Shown here: positions 11,284 to 24,600 of the stretch, one piece after another
Numbering within the stretch: the stretch's first letter is position 1
Layout: every line of letters begins with the position of its first letter
From: Haliclona indistincta
Taxonomy: Eukaryota; Porifera; Demospongiae; Haplosclerida; Chalinidae
NCBI GenBank assembly: GCA_964017065.1
Contig: OZ024787.1
Coordinates: 6,135,301-6,199,300, forward strand
DNA: 64,000 nt
Direction of reading: 5' to 3'
Made by a program: the position numbers and the translations under genes
Notes under the pieces: generated by a model
Told to the model about the DNA's origin: nothing
What the model saw: the letters and a program-made list of their open reading frames with translations, nothing else
Database searches by the model: none

Positions 11284-12137
11284 GTTGCCAACTTGACATT
11301 GGAACTAGGCTTTATAGTGATATACCCGTTGCCGGGATCGACCCATTTGCTATTAAAATCCCGTTGCCGGGACTGCAACCATGGAAAGGTCGATCCCGTT
11401 GCCGGGACCGGAGCCACAGCGATAAAGAATTGATTTTGGTTTCAGTCACAGATGCTTTCTACTACGTGACCCCTACCATTCTACAATAGCATTGAATTGG
11501 GAGCATTTTATGATACTGGGGCACTCTCATGGTGAGTCTTTATGACACCACTAGTTGATTGAGGCTATGTATTTACTCATGTTCCTGGCCTAACTTCCAT
11601 ACCACATGAAGACGGTTTAACGAATCCGTTGATGTTTATATCAGCATCAGCAGTTCTTCACTACTGTCTCTTGTTCTGTTCTAGCTCTATTGTGAGCATG
11701 TGCCGTAATAGTTGTTTCTAGTAAATGGTAATTTTTGGAAGCTAGTTTTCCAATTCTTAGATATTAGAGGCTGTGTATCGTATGGGAAGGTCATTAAGAA
11801 TTTTTCAGCCTTGTTCTTATGTGCACACAGACTTGTATCATGTCTGCACTTGCAGTGGAGAAGTCCTGAGTTGTAGTCTTCTTCAAAACTTATGAAGAAA
11901 GGAGCTAGGTACATAAATTATAGTGCATAGTATTATATGTACTGCATGGGCACATCAAAGTTACTGCCAGGTCATACAGCGGGTGCTCAGAATGAGTAGG
12001 TTTGAGTGATGTTACTTCAATGCTTCAGTGCTTTAATGCCCACTGGATGAGTGCAGTGCCTCAGGCAACCGCACTTACTTCATCCTTGAGCTATTACGGA
12101 TTAATTGAGCTCATTATATTATTCTTCAGAAACATCA

Positions 12138-12336
12138 TACCGTATAGCGGGAAATTTTCGCAGGAGAAAATTTTTGCGAATGCGCGAGATAGAGCATTTT
12201 GCAAATAATATTTTCACGAATCAGTGCTATTGCCCTATCTTTGTCAACAGAAAACAAGACATTCGCGGATAATATTTTCGTGAATAGCCTGTAATTCGCG
12301 AAAATTTTCTCCCGCGAAAATTTCCCGCTATACGGT
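12138..12336. mobile_element. TA-flanked MITE, TACCGTATAGCGG family
   Basis: Terminal inverted repeats TACCGTATAGCGGGAAATTT and their complement at 12317-12336 enclose about 150 bp of partly palindromic TTCGC/GCGAAA-rich sequence. Ends fit a TA target duplication, as in Tc1/mariner-type MITEs. Related copies lie at 43641-43842, 58161-58360 and 62095-62302. Confidence 0.85.
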
Positions 12337-12686
12337 ATCATTATTGTACATGTGTATAGTTGATTACCACCATCTTATGTAATGCTAAATTTGCCAATCT
12401 GAATTTTTTTTCAGGAAAACTTTCCTACAATATAAGGAAGCTGGCTCAGCTACAAGCTGCAACTAAATTCACCTCTGACTTGAACTTATACCCGTCAAGT
12501 TGTAGCAAGCATACTTCGAAGGGTTGCTGTTACCGAATTCACGTAGTTAAGATGATAATTTTGTTTATAACATTGTTTATATGTATACTATTTTTAAAGA
12601 AGTAACACAAACAACATACTATTATTACGGCTATATACTAACTAAGTGTGTGACTGATACATGTAGAACTAGTCATTGTGCACAAG
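12337..12686. other. 3' flank of sacsin-like copy 2, shared with copy 3
   Basis: No gene. From about 12515 (GAAGGGTTGCTGTTACCGAATTC) to the stop codon, the sequence parallels 29222-29387 downstream of copy 3, marking the duplicated segment beyond the coding region. Confidence 0.75.
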
Positions 12687-15600
12687 TTACGCTTGAGGAA
12701 TTAATGTTTCAACAGTGCGAATGAAGTCTTCTGCAATTTTTTTAGCATCTTCAGCCTGTTTAAGTTTGAAATGATTAGCAGGTGAGCTGTAATACCACTG
12801 ATTTGGAAATCTTGTCTTGAGATAGTATTTTCCTTGTCTAAGTACACGTAAATGCTTCACCAATGTATGACAAGATTCATCGGACAGTTTGTCCGCTATA
12901 TTAGTGTAAATGGGTTCAATGTGATGATCTATTAGATATGCATCGGTGCGTCTTCCATGAACTGCATACATTCCTGCCTTTAGTGCTTTCTCTGCCACTT
13001 CATGAGCCATAAAGCAGACATGACCGAACAGCTTATTGGTTTCGTTTGCTGCATTCAATAGAACATCTAAGGCTGCTTTATCAACTTTAGCTTGCTCTAA
13101 CCAGCACCGAGCCTCGCGATAATCAGGTTCACAAGATAATTCAAAGGGATGGTAGATGGGAGGGTCCTGTTCAGAGTGGAGCCGATGACTATAAGCTATT
13201 CTATCACAATCTTCGATTGTTTGTCTTGTACAAAGTTCCCTTGTTTCAAGTACATCCTTCAAAAAATCATGCACTCTTTGTGCAAGTGTTTCAAGGTTCT
13301 TATCAGGATGCCATTGCAGTAGTAGCCTTCGAATAATAATTTGTTGCTGGTTTTGATTAAATCTTGATAGTTGATCCAATCGTTCTATTATTTCATCTTG
13401 GTAAATCTGTGTCAAGCGTTCAATTTGTCCGCCAGCAGCAGCTTCGACAGTTGGTTGTTGGGAATGGGTATGACCAGATCTTAAAAATTTGTATAGCATA
13501 ATAATAGAAACACAAAGTACGTCATGATTAGGTAAAGCAATAATATTGTATCTATGATCATAGATATTATCAGGCATTCTACCTATTTCATTACGATTTG
13601 GACAAGCAATCCTGGCAAAAATATACTCGTTTTCCTCCTCAAAGGCCACCCATTCACCTGGTTGGAAGACTTTTTCAACATCTTGATCTAGCATATGATG
13701 CACACACTCTGGTACTATTGCACCAAGCTTTGGTGTTATCGCTACAGTAGTGGAAGACAATGCAATACTACTGTCTTGCATTTTCCAAGAATTAAAAATC
13801 AGTTCAATCTCTTGTTCAGTTTGTGCTTCAAGAAATGATAATATAATGTGAATAAGATGAGAGTGATCAATGGAAGCAATATTTATTACCATATGCTGAG
13901 CAATTTGAAGGAGTACCTTGAATTTTGCTGAACTTCGATCAGAAATTGATGAATCAATGTAAATTTTTGATTGTTCGTGCCTTTTTTCTTCTATAAAATA
14001 GTCCACTTTACATGTAGCCAACTCTTGATCATGTGCTTCTAGTATCATAACATTTTGATAATGTAGCTTAATCCAAAGATTAGGAATGGAAACTACTTTT
14101 GCACAATAAAGAACATCTTGAAAGTATTGCAAAATAAGCTGACACTGAGCTGACGGTATTTCACTATCTCCTAGAATAGATTCCAACGCATGAATTGTTT
14201 TGTGCATACGAAGAGACTTTTGGAGACTTTGTGTAACATCATTTGTTGTTTCTAAACCTTCAGAGAAAAGAACTTGTTTGCAATGAGAAGAAAATGGTTT
14301 TGGTTGAGAACATTCTGGTAAAAACCTGCAGAACTTATTGACACTTGTACGACGAAATGAGCTTGGTAGCCACAGCACAGAAACTATACTGTCTTCAGAG
14401 ACAGTGTATCTACAATCTCTGTATCTTTCTTCATCGCAATAAACGAGACGGTTGCTAGGCATCAGCTTGTGATGTATGCTTGGTAGATACAATATATCAG
14501 TAGTATCAGCAATTTTTGACTGGTTCTGCATTATAGCGTACATGCACTCTAAAATCTTCTCAAGAATTGCTTGAGTATTGAAGTCCACTTGCCTTTGATC
14601 ACTTGAACATTGGTGAATTTTCTCCAGAGCATAACGACAGTGCTCAAAATCAAGTTCGTGTCTGACACCAATGTTTTCCAGCACATCTATAAATTTCCTT
14701 AACTCCTTAGGAAGCGGATTTAAAAAAGGCTGAAATCCTTCAACATTTTCAATGACACATTGAGGTTCAACAAGAAAGAACCAATTTTGTTGAGAGGCAC
14801 ATACTGGAACACACTGTAGTGAACCCAATGATTTACGGATTTGATCTTGTTCTTCATTTGAACTCGTACATAGTCTTTCAAAGCTTTTAGACATAACTTG
14901 TAACAGATTACATCCATTGCTACCTTCAGATTCAACATTGAACGAGTCAAATGAACTGATATTTCCAAATTTTGAACAAGAGACAATGTTTTCTACATTT
15001 TTCAGAACATCTGACAAGCAAGGCTGTGTAATGAGTCCCATGTTCGATAGAAATTTGAACTGTTGTTCAGAATAGCGGTACTCGTCTGGCAGTCGTATGA
15101 CTGGTCGTACTGTCCAGACAATATCAGCAACATCACTGATTGCTGCTTCATTCAGCTTGGTTAGGTGGTAAGTAGTGCCTTCTCTTGTTACACAATTGGT
15201 TCCAGCACACTGTTCTACAATCCAGTTAAGCTGTGGAAGAGGTTCTATTACTACAAAGCTAATCTCAAACACTTGTTTCAGGAAGTCTCGATTTTCAGAA
15301 GAACCCCAGTCTTCAGCTTTAGGAAAATGCTTACGTCGTTTTTCAACACGCCATAGAATATAAAACAGATATTTCAAAAGTCTTGCCGATGCCTCGTGCA
15401 TGTCTTCATGATTTCCACTTTCCACGAGTCTACATAATTCTTCATATTTGATCATTGTGACTTCTTGCTGCATGCCCATCTTTCTGAAGAATGGCAACCA
15501 CTCTTCATTTTGATACTTTTTATGTGGAAATAAGAAATGTGATGAAAAGGTATGAAAGAGGTTCACCGATGAGTCGTACAATTTCTTGACACATCTGAGT

Positions 15601-18600
15601 TTACCATGTTCATCTTCAACACAAACAGAATTAGCAAACAGTGGCTGAATGTCACTTTGAAACAATTCCAACAGGTTGTTCTTTATGTGTTCTAAATGCT
15701 TGTAGCGGTCAGCTTCAGATAGTTTACTGAATTTTGGAAATATGAATTTTTCATAAACTGATAAAGGATGAATTTTTTCGATACAGAGAACTGCTTGATC
15801 CACTCCAAGGTTTTTCCATTTTCCATCTTCTTCTAGAAAAACACAATCGTCTGGCAACCATTGAGACAATCCTGCCAACTCAATATGACCAGGCCATACA
15901 TAAACTTGCTTTCCAGTCAAACAACTAAGACTTCTGTCAATGTTCTGAAAAAGTGGAAGAGAGCAAATATAATCTTGGTTTGGACTTGGGTTGTACTTGT
16001 TCCCAAATCTTACTTCACTAAAGAACTGAAATAAAGTGTGTCTCCATTCAACATCTTCTGGTTGTATTGGATGCAGTTCATTCCAGTATTTCATGTTTTT
16101 AAGCACTGTTTCTGGCTTTAATACACTCGGCAAGTCACAAGCACGTCTTATACACTCATTGCTAACTATATCAGTGTCTAAGATAGGCATTCCTAAATTT
16201 TCAAGTATTTCACCAACATGTAAATTTAGTTGAAGTTGATTTAGCTCACATTCACTATCTTTAGGATTTAGCTCACATTCATCACTATCTTCAGTAAGCA
16301 AGCCACGTTGTTCTTTTAACTGGGCTAACTCTTCTTGCAATGAAGCTTTACATATATCAACTGGCAGAGCATCTTGGTCACGGTATAAGAACAACTGGTT
16401 TTGTTGAGATGGGATTAGTGCCCATCTTTTGAGAATTGCTTTAAGATGATACTTGAACACAGTGGTTCTTGTCAAGCACTTCCAAATATTGGTAATAGTG
16501 ATTGGTGACACATTTGCCGTGTTTGTATCAGTGAACAAACCTTCGAAATTGTGAAGAGTATTTGGAAAGGCGATTTTAAGAATCTCTCTTACAAAATCAA
16601 AACTATCTTCATCTGTGTGGTAGAAGTATTTTGGGTCAATATTCATCTCTATCATCTTTGAATGAGCAAAATGTCTTATAACTGAACAATGTGTGAACAG
16701 TTTTAAGTGCTTACAAAAAATTACACGGTGCTCCTCAGTAAATACTTGAAGGTGATGATTGGCTGTCAATAAAAAAGGAGCGCCAACGTGATCATCAACA
16801 AACTGTAGATGCTGATCATTATCAATGCACACATACTCCAATAGTGCGGCAAAGTTTCCAACAGAGCTAATGGTTGTTTCGTCAATGGGGCAAGGAAGAG
16901 CACCTATCTTCTCAGGAAAGCTTTTACAGAAGCTTAAAACTTCACTCCCATTAGCCACAGGAATTTCTAATGCTCTACAAATGTAGCTTGGAACAGAATT
17001 TATATTCATTCCAATCTTTGCCAGAAGGAAACGTAGCTTGTCATGCTGTTCTTTCATCTTACTTATCTCTTCATTTCTCTTCTTCAAATCTTCTTTTGAT
17101 AATTCACTTTCTTCTACCATTGGTGGTTCAATAAATGCAGGAAACATGTATGACTGATTTAATTCATCCTCATCCTTAATAGGTGCCCATTTAGTCACGT
17201 ACTGGTGACCAGAAGCTTCTTTTACAGAACACAAAATTTTTGCATTCTGTTGACATACTGTGTCTAGCACTTTCTTTCTCATTTCACTTTTTGAATGACG
17301 ATAAGTTGGGAAAATTCTATAATATCTTTTAAGGTCAAAATTTGCTGCCTTATAATTTTCATAACATCCCTTGACAAAGAATGGAATAGCATCTTGTAGA
17401 AATTGAGCATATGAAGAGCCAATAGCTCCCAATAAATGATCATTCCAGGTGGAACGATCATCGGGTCTGTTAGGATCTGATGGAGTCCACAATTGTCTTC
17501 TAGTGTCTCCTAACATAAACTGACCATTGATGTGAACTGGTAAGTTGAATGAGCAAGGAAGAGGTAGAAAACAGAATACTTGTCCCTTAGATTTCCCTGG
17601 TTGCAAAGGAGCTGCAAGTCCATGGCGTGGTTTAAAGTCAGGTAAAAAATTCCATTGGTGATTAGGAAGGCAGATATCACCAACACCTTCTTGCACAAGC
17701 CAACACTCTTTACTTTCTTCAGCAGGGCTAGAAGTACAAACAAATGAAGTTAAATAAATCTGATATAAAACAACTTTAGGTGTGCTAGACGAAGACACAA
17801 ATGAATTAACAGCACAGTCAAGGTCTTTGCGACACTTTCTAGCTTCTTCAGTAAGTGTGGTTGAATGTCTGGCTAGCAAAGTCATTTGTGGTTTTTTAAC
17901 TTCATTTATCACATAAAACTCAATGTCAGTCAAATGTTTAAGAAAAAGAAGAGATAGTTTCACATCTTCAATCCACTGTTCAATATGATCAAGCAAATAT
18001 TCAGTTGTAATTACATCTCTAAACTCAGTAAAAATAGAATGATCAGATTCTGAATCTTCGATCTCACTTGTCTTACGAATTGGCAGTCGAAATAGGCTTC
18101 CTTTCCAGAGTTGTTCCTTCATAATATCTGGACAACCATCTAGTGTATCAATGTCATATCCTTGTTTCATCACAGGAAATTGCTTCCAGAAACTTTCACC
18201 AATCTCATATCTTCTTCCAGGATGTAATTGATCAGCTTCAGGCACATACTTACACAATGGATCAAAGACACACAACGACGAGCTAACCCCGTCTACACTA
18301 GTAACAATGCTCGGACAATCTGTGACATGATACACGACACTAAATCCAATTCCAAACTGTCCAATTGTGTCCGAATCACCTCTTTTCCCTCCGGTTCCCA
18401 GATCTTGAATTCCTTGCAAGTCCTTGTCGGTGAAGGTGCTGTTGTTCCAAAGCAGCAATGCAGGACCTTGCAGCTCTTTCCAGCTGTCTGAAATCATCTC
18501 ACTCTTTCTAGAAACAAGTTGCCGTTTATCAAGAATTACACAAAGTTTAGTAGCCTTGGCATCATCTGCATTCTGCAATATCTCTTTCATAAAGGTCGCA

Positions 18601-21600
18601 TCAAATGGATATTGTCGAAGAATACTGGAAATTCTACGTTGTAAAGTTTCTCTTTGTCCGAATGGTAGCCCAATAAATTTTTTTGCTACGCTACTCTCCA
18701 AGACCTTATTCCTAATAAACATGACTCCAAGTTTCTTAGCAAGTGATATGGATACGCAACCATGTACTATCCTGACATTGTCAGAATCCCATTCAACATC
18801 ATTAAAGACTAGATCACTCACTTTACACATAACAAATGATGTATCTGGTAGTGCAAGATCGTCTCTTTCATTGTGCATTTCAAATTCATCGTCTTCAAAC
18901 TTATCCAAGTCAGCTACAATTTCACGTACAAGCTCTTGGCGCTTGTCATTGAGTGTTATACTACAATCAGCCTTATAGAGAAGAGATAGTGCATTAAGCA
19001 AATCAGCTATTGAGAATGAATCTTTGCATCCAAGTGATTCTTGAAGGGCAGGTTTTGTTATCAGTGCTTTAGGAACTGGATGAAGTATCGGTCCATTACA
19101 CTTCCAATTTTTTGCTACACAATCTGGCTTAACAAACAACTGTCCAGTCCATACACATGGAAGAGTATTAAGATCGCTCAGGTCTAATTTTTTGTCATCA
19201 AACATGTACAGAGCCTCTTCTTCTGTCTTTTGAAGAAAGTCACAAATAGTAGTGTATGTGTGGCCAATGGCATCTTTATCAACTGTAGTGAGGTCAATTT
19301 CAAGAAGACATCTCAGTTGAGTAATGACAGTAGATACTTCAGGCTGTGTCTTCACACCGATATGACTCAGTACATCATCATGTGATTGACCAATCTCTGC
19401 ATCAACAATAGCTACTTGTGAACCAACAAGATCAGGAAGCTTAGGCCCATACATAAGGTTGCAGGGAGATTGAAAAAACATTATCTCTCCATACCAAGGT
19501 AGTACATAGTTTTCTGGTTTCTGCATTACAGGAAGAAATGGTACATTTTTCAGAATTTCACGTTTGGTACTGGATGTGGTGTGACTGAACTCAATCTGCT
19601 TTTCAACACAGTTTAGTATCAATTTCAAGTTTCTAAGTGCCTTTTCTTTCTTCCTGTGATACAAGCTTGGAATTTGTCTAGCACAATTAGCTAAAGCTTC
19701 ATAAGAAACAGTCTCGATCTGTAATCCTAGTATTCTCATGGCTCTCATAGCAGGTTGACTGTCACACAGTATTTTTATAGGAAAATAGCCATCTTTAGGT
19801 TTGAAAAGCTCAGCAATTGAAGACGTAGGATCAACAAGATCTTTGCAGAGTTTAAGACTCCCATTAGGTGTGCATGGAATACATGCAGTTGAAGCAAGAA
19901 TATCATTATTGAAAGGAATCTTTCTTTCAGCATGCCAAGCATACAATTCCAATACCTGAACTATGATTTCATCTCTGATATCAGAATGAGAAGAGAAGGA
20001 AAAAATACGATTCAGAAATGTGTTTATAAATTCACTTTCACTAATAAAATTCATTTCAGGTATGTAGTGGTGAAATTTTTCTGGAAGATCGACAATTGGT
20101 TCGCCTAGTATTTCTAAACCTCGTGACACACATTTAGGAGTTTCACACAATAATTTACCAAATATTTTAGGACATATGAATGTGCAGTTTGACAAATGGA
20201 ACCACCTATGTTTTGATTGAGAGTAGAAAAGGGTGTGAGTTGAAATTCTTTCGTATAACTCATCGATGAGAATATACCATGGATTGACATGTTGAAGATG
20301 TTCCTTTAGCGGCCAGAGACTGTGAAAAGAGTATTCATTAAGCGATATTTCGTGTTCATCAAGAGCTAGATCTTTCAGAGCTATCAGTAATTGTGAGTAA
20401 GCATCAGGAATAGCTGATCGCATCAGCTCTCTGTTCCACTGAGATTCATCCTCGGAATCATCTTTCACGATTGAGCTCCATATTTCTCTTCTGTTGCTAG
20501 TGACTGCAAAGTTAGCACTGACATGTACGGGTAGACCAGTTTGGAAACCCAATGGCAGTGAGCAAAAGGACTCGCCACAAACCTGAGGACATCCATCATC
20601 TGACATTAGCTTGCAAGCCACAGCTGCACACTGATACGTGTTTCTCTTGTCATGCCTACTTAAATAGCTGGAAACTAACCATTCTTCTATGTTTAAATTG
20701 ATTCTGACTTTCACTTGCTGAACATTTTCTAATATTCTTAAACCATCTGTTTTATGAATAACAAGGAGTTGCTGTGAAAATTGTTCATCTTGCTTCCATT
20801 CACTGAATGTAATTTTCTTTACATGTCGAAGAAACAAAAGCAGCTTTGAACCCTCTTGTGTCAGTTGTTCTTTTAGTGATAATATGTCGGACTCGTTGTA
20901 GCTCTTACTGCTCAACTCACTCTCACAAGAGCGAAATGGAAGTCGAAATATTGTACCATTGTAAGAGTGACCAGGACTATAATTAAAGATTGAACGATAA
21001 GGGTTAAGCTGTTGGGAACCACTGAGTAATTTGGAGGTACATTGAATTTTTTTTCCTGGTTGTGCTGGATTTTTTACTGTTAAATGCTTTAAAGTAGGAT
21101 CAAATATGTACAGCCACTCTCCACTAACAAACGATGGTACATCAGTGATGTGGTAAACTGAACAGAATCCTACACCAAATTTGCCTATTTTCAGTGGTTT
21201 GTCTCTTTTTGTAGCTCCAGCAAGTTTTGTGATGTTCTCAAAATCTTCTTCAGCAAATGTTCTGTCATTATGGACAATTAAAGCAGGCCCATGGGCCTTA
21301 GCCATGCCAGGAAATAGCAGTATATCCGATTCATGATTTCTGCTGTCATAGATAATGTTTAGTTCAGTTGCTTCAGCATCGTCTGCATTTTGAAGAAGTT
21401 CTTTAATAATGGTCAGTCCATCTTTATAGTCTTTTAAAATATTCTTAAGACGTTGTAACAATGGTTCTTGTTGGCCAACATCTTGAGGCAGCTCTGCGGA
21501 GACACCAAGATACTCAGAAAGAGGCTTCACTCTTAGTTTCTTACTAAGATCACTTGAAATTCTTTGATTAACAATGGAGCAAGGTTTTTGTTGACAAGTT

Positions 21601-24600
21601 GCTGCAGTCATTACAAAGTCACTATCAATGTATGCGACCTCATTGATAGGCATCAGTACAGGATAATGATTAGTACTCTGTACTGGAACAAGGACTTCTT
21701 CAATATCAATGTCATCACTATTATCAGCTACCCAATAAAGAATATCAGATACCATTTGCCATGCTTGAGTAGGAGATACTTCGGCTACAGCTTTTTCTTT
21801 AATCATTTTAAGTACTGACAAAATTTGCTGAATATTAATTTCTCTTGGCACTCCAAATTTCTCGAAAAGATTGTGAAATTGTTCATATTTCACAGAGAGA
21901 ATTGTAATAAATGGTTCAAGATTAGAAGAAAAGTTATTGTTTGGATGTAGAGCAACACGCCTTGATTCAACGAAGTCACACCTATTTTCTAACCAGATCC
22001 ACTTCTCGTTCAGATAATATATTCCAGTATGGTCACCATTGTCACGTAAGTAGGTGTATGTCCAATTGACAATTCTTTCACGAACATGCCAATCAATATC
22101 CAAGCAATTTCTTATTACTTCATTAAAATGTCTTATGACTGCCTGGACTAGCGCATCTTTTGGTGGTCTAAGCTCTAGAGTTAGCTTATCTCGTGCTGCA
22201 TCTTGAATGAAGAGCAGCTGTGAGCCAGCTATAAGTGGCAATTTTTGAGTCAATGGGGCAATACCCACTGCTTGAGAGGCTAAGCAATTTGGATATAAAG
22301 AACCCTTCCATGAAAGACAAGTCGGGTAATCAGTTGGAGGAGTGGAACATACTGGAAGCCATGAAGTTGTGTGATCGAGCCCAGTGAGATCATCGAACAA
22401 TGTGTCATTACTGTAGTAATATCGGGTAGGCCTCTCATCTAGAATAGAGGGCTTCTCTGAAATAAATTTCATGACTGAGCAAGCTCTTGCATATTTATTT
22501 GTTCCTCTATTTTGTGGTACAACTGCACTGCACTTAATTTGGTCTACTATCTCACAAATGTTTAAAGCAGTAACATCTTGTTCGCATTTTAGTCCAGCTA
22601 TACGCAGTAAAGGTGAGTACTTATTTGCATTGAAAGGTGCCATTGGAAAGACTGGTTCACCTTTGTACAGTGACATTACTGTCTCACAACTGCAGTCAAA
22701 CAGTTCAGTTGGACATTTTAGCACACTACTGGCATTCAGTAGGAATGGGACTGTCCTCATTTCTGCAAGCATCTTATTTCGATCACTTTCACTAAAAGCG
22801 TAAAATAACAATTCCATAACTACAATCATGAACCCATTAAGCTTACTGTATGGAAACTGTTTCTGCCTTATCAAGGGAAAAACGTATTTGCAAGAAAAAT
22901 CGGTCAAAGTTATCAATGATATCTTTTTTCTTGCCTTCAACTGGGAGAGGAGACGTGTATTATTACTAAATGCTCTTTGTGGAATAACAAGAGGCTTTAT
23001 AGGAAGAAAATTAATAGCAGTCACGAATGGACTTGAATTATCTTCTGCCAGAGCGAATGATTTACCATCAGCTATTCTATTAATAGAAAACAAGGTATTG
23101 TTTCCATACTGAAGAGAGCAAAAGATCGGCAATCTGCAAAGAACTTCGATGCTTGAGTTTGAAATATTTGAAGAAGCCAAAAATGTCAGTAATGCATCAC
23201 TTTCTGTATCAGTGAAGAAATTAGTGGCTGAAAAATTAGTACTGGTCAGCACACCATCTGGAGTTAAGGAATTGGTATATTTCAATATTTCACAATGATA
23301 CAGAAAACTTAACTTGTCTTGCCGAACAAGCATCACTCCCATCTTCTTGAAGGCACTCAACAATTCAGGTTTTAGCCTACAAGCATCAGACTCAGTTATT
23401 AACACTAATTTTGGCTGGGAACAAAGACTAGTCGCTTCTGTAATTACACAGCTATCATCAATTAGAGGCACAACTGGGCAAGCACGGATGTTTTCTAAAC
23501 TATGAGATTGTACCCATTTCCAAAAGAACTGATAATTAGTCAGAGACCATCCTCTGGCAATTGACTGAGGCAGCAAAGAAGCTATCAATTGCATTGTCAC
23601 TTCAACAACTTGAGTACAACCAGAATTAGCCAATTTTACAAAATGTGCTTGCAAATCGTCATTAGATACAACATCAATAATACGATCATCAAGAAAAGGT
23701 AAGAGTACAGAAGGAAACTCAGAGGTGCATAGATATACATAATCATCATTAGTCCAAGCACGCTCTTCAAAATTTTGAAATGTATTATTAGCTAAAGGAA
23801 GAAGCTCAAGTCCTCTTATGCCACTATAATCATCATCACTCATACAATATAATAAAATCACTAACTTTTGCTGATGATCTAACATACTGTTTAAGCCAGG
23901 GTTTAACCTCAATACCTCTCTCACAAAGCTTGGTGAGATACACTGAATTAGAACTGAGGAACAAAACCGAAAAATCTTCCATATCAGAGGATTTGTGTTG
24001 ACAATTTTGATGTTGCACGCCACTAGACAATTATTGACTGTCTCAGGTAGTCCATTCTCAGGGGTCAGCCAGGCATCAGCTAGTTTAATCCATTGACCTC
24101 CTTCTGCTACAGAATAAAACACATGCTCATGAAGGAGAGCAGAAAAAAGCGGAACCAATAAGCCTTTCCATTCTGACTCATTTACTATACTGGGATCTGG
24201 CCATGCTGCATACGACACAGAAAGTGATGTGGTCTTGTTTAATGTAAGAGAAACAAGCAGCTGCTTGTAGCATGAAGAAAGACAATGCGTGGTGAGTAAT
24301 TCATTCCATTGAGCTCCAGGATCAGTTTGACGTTCAACTGTTGGCCACTTCAATGATCGTCGATCTTTGCTGATAGCAAAACTTCCATTAACATGCACAG
24401 GTAGTGGAGATAATTTCTCAAATGGCATAGGAAGAAAGCAAAAACTTCGACTACTTTTGAGCTCTTGGTCAGGTTCACTCAGCTCTATAGCAGTGCCCAC
24501 CCATGGTAGAACACTCTCTCCTCTGTCATTAAACAACCTCACCATGTCAAGTACTTCTTCACTAGTACTGCCAACCTGCTGTACTACTAGCCATTCATAC

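Larger units (their letters stand above)
10768..11421. mobile_element. Mutator-like non-autonomous element with 9-bp target duplication
   Basis: Inverted termini CGCTGTG(T/G)CTCCGGTCCCGG lead into multiple palindromic CCCGGCAACGGG/CCCGTTGCCGGG blocks. The same 9-bp sequence ATAAAGAAT flanks both ends (10759-10767 and 11422-11430). A related empty site, TATAAGAATTGATTTTG, is present near 28969-28985 in the paralogous flank. The core carries five or so 28-bp tandem units (10975-11135) and a tRNA-like promoter pair. Long terminal inverted repeats with 9-bp duplications are typical of Mutator-like elements; no transposase is present. Confidence 0.75.
8938..11925 (+). pseudogene. Decayed SERHL-like alpha/beta hydrolase, copy 1 (split by insertions)
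   Basis: Pieces of the hydrolase found intact at 42808-45399 are recognisable in order. Exon-1-like sequence lies at 9028-9098 (TTCGTTGCTGGGG.. ..CTGGCGTACATG) and an exon-2 trace at 9122-9140. An exon-4-like stretch with GCATTGAATTGGGAGCA is near 11489, followed by a GGGCACTCTCATGG nucleophile-elbow remnant. Exon-8 sequence (CCACATGAAGACGG) lies near 11601-11690 and an exon-9 trace near 11860-11915. Several exons are missing, frames are broken, and transposons separate the parts. It occupies the same head-to-head position beside sacsin-like copy 1 as the intact gene does beside copy 3. Confidence 0.75.

Noticed and set aside
12880..13140. RNase-type HEPN active site (R-x4-6-H) in the sacsin C-terminus
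   Set aside because: The aligned stretch RFPNQWYYSSPANH has the wrong spacing; a non-catalytic, dimerising or nucleotide-binding HEPN is more likely.
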